Shown: one piece after another, positions 57,607 to 64,000 of the stretch | Layout: the number at the start of each line of letters is the position of its first letter | How positions within the stretch are numbered: the first letter of the stretch is position 1 | NCBI GenBank assembly: GCA_964036045.1 | Contig: OZ038398.1 | Coordinates: 24,673,109-24,737,108, forward strand | Direction of reading: 5' to 3' | From: Eutreptiella sp. 'Long Island Sound 2002' | Taxonomy: Eukaryota > Euglenozoa > Euglenophyceae > Eutreptiales > Eutreptiaceae | DNA length: 64,000 bases | The notes under the pieces: model-generated | What the model saw: only the letters and a program-made list of their open reading frames with translations | The model's database searches: none | What the model was told of the DNA's origin: nothing | Position numbers and translations under genes: made by a program

Positions 57607-57809
57607 TCACTGAGATGCGGACACTCTTTGGGATGGCCCAGGCGTGGTGTTCTGCTCCCGCTTCACAGGCGACCTCGGTACAACCTCCGGTTCTGCCAGC
57701 TGCACTGGTTATAGATGGTGGAACAGGCATGGGAACCGTCCACGCAATGATATAACGAGGCACCCAGAGACCCCGCGTTTCGCCAGCCCAAAATACTTGG
57801 CGGCTCGTT

Positions 57810-58064
57810 CTAACCCGACGACGATTGGAGATGAAACGATCTCCAACCGGGCCGATCTGAACTAACTATCGAACACGAGTGTGCCTCCGAGTGAGGGGAA
57901 TACTTGCATAATCGGTCGGCCCAGACAAGACAGTCCTTCCCGGTGCTCAATGGCTTTTGCCCGCTGTTGAGGGCAGTATGGTGCATGGCCATGTGGCTGT
58001 AGATCATCAGCAGCGTCAACCAATGGTTTCTTCCCAGTTTCTCTTCACAGACCTTCAGCATCGT
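57810..58064 (-). CDS. SET-domain protein, last exon (helical C-terminal region)
   Basis: An 85-codon exon starts in phase 0 after TTCATGCAG (58,064). It encodes MLKVCEEKLGRNHWLTLLM, then MAMHHTALNSG and a TAG at 57,810. The pattern (Glu-Lys-Leu-Gly-x-x-His-Trp, then small helices) matches the TPR-like C-terminal region of SMYD-type methyltransferases. The Ser-rich end is less certain. Confidence 0.65.
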   Translation of the reverse strand, partial: TMLKVCEEKLGRNHWLTLLMIYSHMAMHHTALNSGQKPLSTGKDCLVWADRLCKYSPHSEAHSCSIVSSDRPGWRSFHLQSSSG

Positions 58065-58893
58065 CTGCATGAAACACGCCAGCAGTCAGCAGTCTGTGCC
58101 CAATGAACGCGAAACAATTTCTCAAACGTGCGATCTAGCGACCAAACGATCCAGTGGATCACAGCAACCAGGCGGCAGGAATAAAGCCAAGCCATCCATT
58201 ACGCTCCATCCACCGCCCGTTACGCTCCACCCGCCATGCAGTACAAGCTCAACGCAGGAGGTCACTGCGGTCACTGTTACGTAGACCTTGTGGCACACGG
58301 CTGCCCTGCCCTGTCAGTCTCCCTATCTTCGTCACCATGCCTACCGACAAAAGGATGAGCAACAACCCAGCACTGCTCAGGAACATGCAGCCCCATGCCC
58401 AGCCCTCACGAAGATGATCAGTATACACAGTTGCTGCACATCGCCAGGTTCTCTGAACCCTTACCCCTCCCCGATGGCTGAGTAAGGTGAAGAACACAAA
58501 AAAACGCAAATGTTTTTTCATCTCTGTGGGCGGTTTTGGAATCCGTTGTGGCTGAAAAACTGCCAAGGCAGTTTGTGAGCTAGCCCCTGAACCCTTGAGA
58601 GCCAGCACCTTGTGGCCAAATGGGGTCAAAAACACATGACAAGACCGTAACACATGCCTCAAGGGTTTTTTTATCTGTGCGGGTGGTCACGATATCATCG
58701 GTTTTGGAATTTTGTATTTTTCAGCCGTTGAGGATGAAAACTGCTTGTGTAATTTTGACCCTGTTTTCAGTGCAAACAGTGATTTGCTGGTTTTCTTGCC
58801 ACGCCCAGTGCATTAGAAAGCACGAGCACTGCCAGTGACATGCACCGCACTGCCCAGCAGTTCCGTTGTTCCGTTGTTGACAATCGCAGACAC

Positions 58894-59025
58894 CTGGGGC
58901 AGCTCCGGGTGCACTGAGGTGATTTGTTTGGTGGAGAAGAAGTTTTCAAGAACGTTGTACTGCAGGGCCTTCTCAACCTCCAAATCCATGTCCTCATCCT
59001 TGAACTTCTTTCCGCACTCTGCATT
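58894..59025 (-). CDS. SET-domain protein, internal exon (C-terminal helical region)
   Basis: A 44-codon exon is in phase 0 at both ends: acceptor CCTCACACAG, donor CCCCAG|GTGTCT. It encodes NAECGKKFKDEDMDLEVEK and NVLENFFSTKQITSVHPELPQ, an amphipathic charged stretch. It joins in frame to the exon at 58,064. One or more exons between 60,571 and 59,025 are not resolved. Acidic coding-like sequence near 59,930-59,870 (CSSEEDDIGESSSGE) is a candidate. Confidence 0.6.
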
Positions 59026-59097
59026 CTGTGTGAGGGCACAAACATGGACACACGGACAGTCAACTACACAGCAGGTCATAGCTTAGTGAAACTGGCG

Positions 59098-60440
59098 GGG
59101 GGGGGGGGGGCGTTTAATTGCCCCCCCCAAGGATTTGCCTGACCCACCCACCCACCCACCCACTCACCCCCAGACCCACCCACCAACCTGCCGGATACCC
59201 TGAGGGGGGGGGGGGGGGGTCACAGAGCAATTTTCGGAAAAAAAATTTACCCTTCAGTCTCTACATGGTCCTTGATGCAGGCTGTGTCAGCTGTGCTCCG
59301 TGACCTGGTGGTCAGGGAGGAGCAGGGCTTCAGCAAGGGGAGAGCGCTTATTCAATTCCTACTGATGTAGAACTTTACCAACTGCTATGGAGTGGTCAAC
59401 CTGAAGGAAAAAGAGTTTTTTTGATGCCCAAACAAAGCCCGTACATTAGGAGTTCACTGCCCACCCACCCCAGGCAATAAGGCAGTGTGCAGGAGGAGTT
59501 CCACTGCCTGCTGCTCCCAAGCAGTGAGGCCACAACAACGTTGGTGGTCTACCAAGCTCAGCAATCCACCCACCCACCCAAAAAAGCGGACAACCCCCCC
59601 CCCCCAGGGCGTTGCTTGAGCGGAGGGGGAGGGGGGAGGGGGTCCAGGGGGGAGCCCTCCCCCCCCCCCCAATATCCACCAGGAATTGCAAAAAATGCAC
59701 CACACTGACCCATTCAGCAGATACATTTGTCAAAATGTCTGAACACAGGTAATCAACTCATCTTTTTGGGTCCATACATTGTGCCTTCACCTAAACACCA
59801 CCAGGCAACACAAACAGGAAACACGGAGGAATCTTCATTGTTATCAAGTTGTTTGCCGAAGATCAATCAGAGTTCGACTCACCTGAGCTGGACTCACCAA
59901 TGTCATCCTCTTCTGAACTGCAGAGGTGTCGTGCCATTATAGCTGCTTGTCTCACAGAGCTGCCCTTGGGGTGTTCAGAAAAAGTGTGGAACATGCTTTC
60001 TGTGCAACATTGTCTGCCTCTTGCCTTTTTTTCGCAGTCCATCCATCTTGGAAGCGAAAATTGAGGGTCGCGTTTATAACACCGTCGCGTTTCGCGTGGG
60101 GACATGGTTGGACCGGGGTGCTAAAGAATGGACTTATGGGATGCTGGGACATGGTGTCTGCAATAGGGGGAAGAAATGATACGAGTGGGGAGTGGGTGAC
60201 CAAAGAACCCTGCAAGAGGTGCGCTGAAGGCGGGGGAGGAAAAAATTGGCCCAAACGAAAAAGGTTCCCAGAACCCTGATTCTCAGGTGAAATAGAGCGG
60301 AGGGGGAGGGGGTCCAGAGGGGAGCCCCCCCCCCCCTGCCGGAATGAACATAAAAGCAACGCCCTCCCCCCCCCCCCGGGGGGGTACCTGCACCAGACAA
60401 ACCCACCCACCCACCCTGAGACACCCCTCCCCCCCGGTAT
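59098..60440. repeat. Intronic poly-G/poly-C runs and a shared GAGCGGAGGGGG module
   Basis: Homopolymer runs of ten or more C or G occur at about 59,098, 59,208, 59,592, 59,660, 60,328, 60,368 and 60,428. A module GAGCGGAGGGGGAGGGGG-TCCAG-GGGGAGCC is present at 59,618-59,656 and 60,295-60,330. A GGGCGTTGC/GCAACGCCC segment lies upstream of the first copy and, inverted, downstream of the second. All lie in introns of the SET-domain gene or between its exons. Confidence 0.8.
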
Positions 60441-60570
60441 AATATCAACCAGTCACTTAGCCATGCCCGCCTGCTAAACAGTGGATGGGCATGATGACGA
60501 AACTCTTGACGAATCATCTGCCCTTTTGTGCCTGCTGCCTGCCCCATGCCCAACTGCAGCACAAAATTAC

Positions 60571-60733
60571 CTGGCAAAACCACGGCGTGTCGGTTGGCGG
60601 AGTTGGATCTTGGCCCATGTATGACAGTTGTCCTGACTCATAGCGGCATAAATTCTGGTCCCCACACTCAGGACAGATCCGGTAGCGGCATCGGTCCTCA
60701 CGTGTGCAGCGCAAGCAACAGCAAGTGAAAAAC
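60571..60733 (-). CDS. SET-domain protein, post-SET Cys-rich exon
   Basis: Joined to the preceding exon, the sequence becomes LLLDQR-FFTCCCLRC, the typical Y/F-F-x-C-x-C-x-x-C that follows SET in SMYD proteins and binds zinc. More Cys pairs follow (CPECGDQNLC). The exon begins after GTCGTGCAG at 60,733 and ends in phase 0 at a canonical CAG|GTAATT donor (60,571). Confidence 0.75.
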
Positions 60734-60986
60734 CTGCACGACAAACAACACAGAGGTGCGTGTGACCCATAGTTTCGCGCCATCCGCGTCGTGTTGCCAG
60801 ACGTAGGTCTCTGAGAATGAAGAGTCTTGTACTCCCGACACCCGAAGCTCACAAGCCAAGGAGGCCAAGCTGTGTTGGTCAGATGGGCAGTGTGCACACT
60901 ACGTCGTTGGTGTGTCAACTCAACTCTCTTGCGCCTAACAAAAAAAGGAGGTTTGCAGTCACTGCAGCATATGAAGACTGTGACAC

Positions 60987-61155
60987 CTCTGATCCAGCAA
61001 CAACTCGCGCCGCGCGGGCGTCGACTTCCATAAATCGAAGCCAGAAATATAGGAAAACGTGATCGGTTCCCCTTTGACAATAGGACGGATAGCGCGATAA
61101 ACCAGCTGGATTCCAATGGCCAACGCCATACAGTTGGGATCGCACGAGTGAGTCA
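60987..61155 (-). CDS. SET-domain protein, catalytic core exon
   Basis: Encodes the SET signature THSCDPNC, then VYRAIRPIVKGEPITFSY and STPARRELLLDQR. NHSCxPN-type (here THSCDPN) and GEPITFSY are the two catalytic/AdoMet motifs of SET lysine methyltransferases. The acceptor is CTCTGCAG and the donor AGAG|GTGTCA. Phases fit both neighbours. Asn to Thr in the first position of the motif is the only oddity. Confidence 0.85.
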
Positions 61156-61267
61156 CTGCAGAGCAGAAAAATAGAAACGATCGTATCCAAGTGCCAGCTG
61201 ACACGTCGCTTAGGTCGCTTTTTTAGTTTCCGCATGCCGAGATGTGGATGTAGGGAGCTGAGCACAC

Positions 61268-61428
61268 CTTTGCTTCCCAAATAGAATAAAGCTGAGGTCT
61301 TGGTACCGTCCCCAATCATGTGCACGTTGCAGCGTAATATCAATATGAAATCCAGTAGTTCTTCCCACGGGACACCGCTGGCTTTGAGCTCTGGCAACTC
61401 CGCAACTTCTGTGACTGCACCGTGATAA
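61268..61428 (-). CDS. SET-domain protein, exon before the catalytic core
   Basis: A 161-nt exon encodes YHGAVTEVAELPELKASG, then LLDFILILRCNVHMIGDG and ALFYLGSK. In SMYD proteins this helix (LL-x-x-x-x-x-x-N-x-x-x-I) leads directly into the NHSCxPN motif. It joins the exon at 61,961 by completing a split Arg codon and the exon at 61,155 by completing a Val codon. Acceptor CTTCTGCAG, donor AAAG|GTGTGC. Confidence 0.75.
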
Positions 61429-61960
61429 CTGCAGAAGTGAAATTTCAGTTTAGGCGCTGCTGGGTAGTCATGCATGCTTTTTGGCCGTGGCAAGCAATCC
61501 AAACAGAAGCAAACCGGGTTCCGACAGGTGCAACCACACGCGACGGTTTTCATGACGTTGACGGGCCCAAACCAACCCCTCGTTTGAACGTTAGGTAGCT
61601 GGTCAGCCGCTAAAACCCAGAACACTTGTTTTTCTGACACTCCAGCCTGAGAGGTAGGACGATTCCCAGGCCAGGAGTACAGCCCCAGAGTTCCCTGGCA
61701 CGCGCACGCAGAGGAAGGCAATCCTCTTTGGGTCGGATTGAGTTAAACCTGTTGAGCAGCAGTGTTTCAAGCTTCCCTCATGGAGCCAAACCACAAGGCC
61801 GAGCATGAGTATGGGGACTCTGGGATGAATTCGTCGAAGTTTATGCAATACCTCCCACCGTAAAGCCGAACATGGACGGCTGACCCAAAAGCCTACTACT
61901 TTAAGGATGGTTACTGTGGGTGATGCGCTCGGTAAGCCAGCAAGGAAGCGTCAAGCACAC

Positions 61961-62334
61961 CGCTTGTACTGCAGACCATCTTCGTCGAGGCGAGGCACAT
62001 AGAACTCCTTTACTTTGCTCTTGATTTCTTCGCTTGCTCGACAGTAATATATGCACGGATACAGAACTTTTTCCGCGACATGGTGCTTGTTGGCAATGGC
62101 ATCCAGCGAATCGAACAGGGGCGTGTCCTGAAATACCAAGGCACTGCACTCACGGGTCTGGGTAAAGCACGATACGACACGAGAATACAGGCACGCCGAA
62201 AAACAGTCCGCCACCTGACGAATTTTGGGCAGCAACAGCAGTGGGGGCTCACGCAGAATTTCTTCCCCAACTTCGAAGTTGCGGGCTGCTACAGCTGCCC
62301 GCCATACGACTGGGAGCTCAACAACGTCCATATC
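61961..62334 (-). CDS. SET-domain protein, N-terminal SET exon
   Basis: After acceptor CACTTCAG (62,334) the exon encodes DVVELPVVWRAAVAARNFEV and GEEILREPPLLLLP, the start of a split SET domain (Arg-Gly/Ala-x-x-Ala-x-x-x-x-x-x-G-E-x-x-x-x-E-x-P-x). A helical stretch follows and ends at donor AAGCG|GTGTGC. No MYND finger is present: the Cys-rich reading at about 61,540-61,490 falls in the intron. Any 5' exon lies to the right and was not found. The product is probably a SMYD/SET5-like protein lysine methyltransferase. Confidence 0.75.
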
Positions 62335-62942
62335 CTGAAGTGAAACAGTAAGATGCAACTGTCAGTTCAACAAGTTGCACAAAACTGGTGCTTGAGTGTA
62401 ATGCAAAGGACGATCGAAAAGCTGAATGTGTGTGACAGTCCAAAAGCCCTCTAGGTCCCGCCCGGTATGTCCAAGGTTTCAGCAAAACCAGAGAACATCG
62501 CGATTAGGACCGTTTTCCAAGCCCGACGCAGTGGGGGTTGATCTGGACCACCATTCGTTGGCAATCACCAGGATTTGACTCCCAGATCTTGCGACAAGGT
62601 GAGCATCCAAGGGAAACAGAGAATCCTATTGGACTGAACACTATTCTCAACCTGGGTCACCCAAAATCCGCATAAGGCGCTTTTAATGCTCATTGTGCAC
62701 ATCTGTGATTCCCAAGAGGTCAAGAGAGGGGTCGTTGAAGCCGCTAGCTGGGTGCAAAAGCTACTATTCGTCTAGGCTGGTTTCAATGCAAATGACCACA
62801 TTCTGTATGCCATTAAATGCCAAATATTGGCATTTTTGGGGAATTATTTGGAACTCGCCACCTAAGCCTACGTCACCCGCCCCACTGTTGAGTTTCTTTC
62901 TTAAATTTTGTCCTTACTCACAGGTTCACTGAGGGGCACTGA

Positions 62943-63252
62943 GTTCACTGTGGTAGGGGATTATCCGTGGTAGGAAAGTACTTCGAAGTGCCGCAGAACA
63001 GTGCGCGCAGATCCTAAAAAGCAGCCTGATTCCAGGAGGGTTAACTCGCCGCCACCCAGCTGGCGCTGGGTTCCCGGCGGCGAGTTAACCCTCCTGGAAT
63101 CAGGCTGTTTTTAGGATCTGCAGACAATATTCATTGTGACAGGGTTAGCGAGTTTTGGTCAGTAACCCTAACCCTATTCCCTCTGATAATGGGGTGAATC
63201 CTAGGCAGTCATGCGGCAAAGTACTTCGAAGTACTTCCCTACCACAGTGAAC
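62943..63252. mobile_element. Fold-back (MITE-like) inverted-repeat element
   Basis: Outer ends GTTCACTGTGGTAGGG (62,943-62,958) and its exact complement (63,237-63,252) enclose a second inverted pair around TACTTCGAAGTA. In the centre are arms of 46-47 bp (63,007-63,053 and 63,076-63,121) that match with a single bulge. The 22-nt centre can itself pair (ACCCAGC/GCTGGGT). No coding capacity. No clear target duplication was found. Confidence 0.85.
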
Positions 63253-63688
63253 GGCTTGCTCACTGAGGTTCCCCCGGTAACCAGTTTGCGCGTGCTGCAT
63301 TATATTTCACCCGCACGCGCACTACCGGCAAGGTACCACTGGTACTACCAGACACAACCAAAATGCAAGCATTCGATCGACTTACGAACCCACCGAGTTT
63401 CGACATCGGTAAGCTAACAAATTTTTCAGCTCTGTATGTTATTTTCCTTTGCATTCCAATTGGTTACGAATCAGCACGCTACAAACAGGCGCTCAACCTT
63501 CGCGAAATATTATGGAACTCAGAGTGCATCTGCGCCATGCTGGTTTCGCATTCAGGGAGCCAAAAGTTCAAAAGCATCTGAAGAATGTCTACACAGCCCT
63601 GTGCGGCCTACTCGCCCTTGCAGCTGCTGGCGTGGCCGCGCAAATCAAGTACCAGGTGTTCAATGAATTCGGTCAGGGAGACGGTGTA

Positions 63689-63689
<1 letters not shown>

Positions 63690-63731
<42 letters not shown>
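63690..63731. repeat. (GT)n microsatellite, about 40 bp
   Basis: A TGTGTG run followed by TTTGACAAAGG. The surrounding 63.25-64.0 kb shows no gene that I can support. Confidence 0.95.
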
Positions 63732-63734
<3 letters not shown>

Positions 63735-64000
63735 ACAAAGGTGTCAAATGATTTCACGCAACATCAGATGTTTGGCTATAGATTAGATCGAGAAAACATG
63801 CTTCAAATGTACGGTAGCCAACTGTCAATGCCATGGAATGCATGTTGTCTTTGATTGGTTATGGAATTGATTCCGACTTAATTGATGTAATCATTGATCC
63901 AAAGATTCACCATGCTAGTCAAATTCAAACTGACTTTCATGATGTCACATGTGACTGGGCGATATACCGTCACTTTCTGAAGGTTACATGTCTTGTTGAG

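Noticed and set aside
61480-61560. MYND-like zinc finger (VACGCTC...CFCLDC) in the SET-domain gene
   Set aside because: The phase-consistent splice from 61,961 to 61,428 removes it. Acceptors that would retain it did not fit the upstream phase.
63160-63180. Telomere-like CCCTAACCCTA
   Set aside because: Only two adjacent copies, internal to the window and inside the fold-back element. Not an array.

Overview
The window is nuclear eukaryotic DNA: spliced genes with GT-AG introns, long CA microsatellites, a GC-rich satellite and a dense nest of retroelements. I cannot name the species. A protist, possibly an alveolate or other alga, is my guess, based on general feel and not on a marker gene.

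Layout. 1-1833 is a GC-rich 212-bp tandem satellite. It runs through a GC-rich, non-repetitive stretch into a 5'-truncated Ty3/gypsy-type chromovirus, element 1 (about 2.65-12.137 kb, + strand: Gag, Pol, 3' LTR). Element 1 sits in the reverse transcriptase gene of a minus-strand LINE (12,138 to about 17.55 kb). From 19,318 to 42,245 lies element 2, a minus-strand chromovirus with identical 480-bp LTRs, TG..CA ends and a GAGTG target duplication. It interrupts an open coding frame of unknown function (18,880-19,317 and 42,246 to about 42,360). Element 3 (19,401-32,049, + strand, 817-bp LTRs, GACAC target duplication) is inserted in the 3' LTR of element 2. A 1,211-bp terminal-inverted-repeat DNA transposon (26,695-27,905, ATCAA duplication) is inserted in the integrase of element 3. 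The order of events is host frame, then element 2, then element 3, then the DNA transposon.

The three LTR elements share unusual biology. In each, gag and pol are in one reading frame separated by a single stop codon in a classical leaky context: UAG-GGR-AGC-CAN in elements 1 and 2, UGA-CGG in element 3. A potential hairpin lies 9 to 18 nt downstream each time. Each Pol carries a domain resembling phage Dam N6-adenine methyltransferase between protease and reverse transcriptase. Its NPPF motif is kept in elements 1 and 2 and eroded in element 3. Elements 1 and 2 also share a DNGS protease site, an atypical C-x2-C-x11-H-x4-H Gag zinc motif and an ORF that begins inside the LTR.

From about 42.3 kb to the right end the sequence is mostly non-mobile and AT-richer, then rich in homopolymeric C/G runs. 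It holds minisatellites, a four-copy repeat of about 131 bp, two very large CA tracts, a long palindrome and a fold-back element. Three kinds of host gene can be supported. A spliced SET-domain methyltransferase of SMYD type (62,334-57,810, minus) has phase-consistent exons and mostly GTGT donors. A spliced reverse-transcriptase-like gene (about 57,112-55,700, minus) has an altered catalytic motif. Several C-terminal exons of unrecognised genes lie at about 47.4, 49.1 and 51.1 kb.
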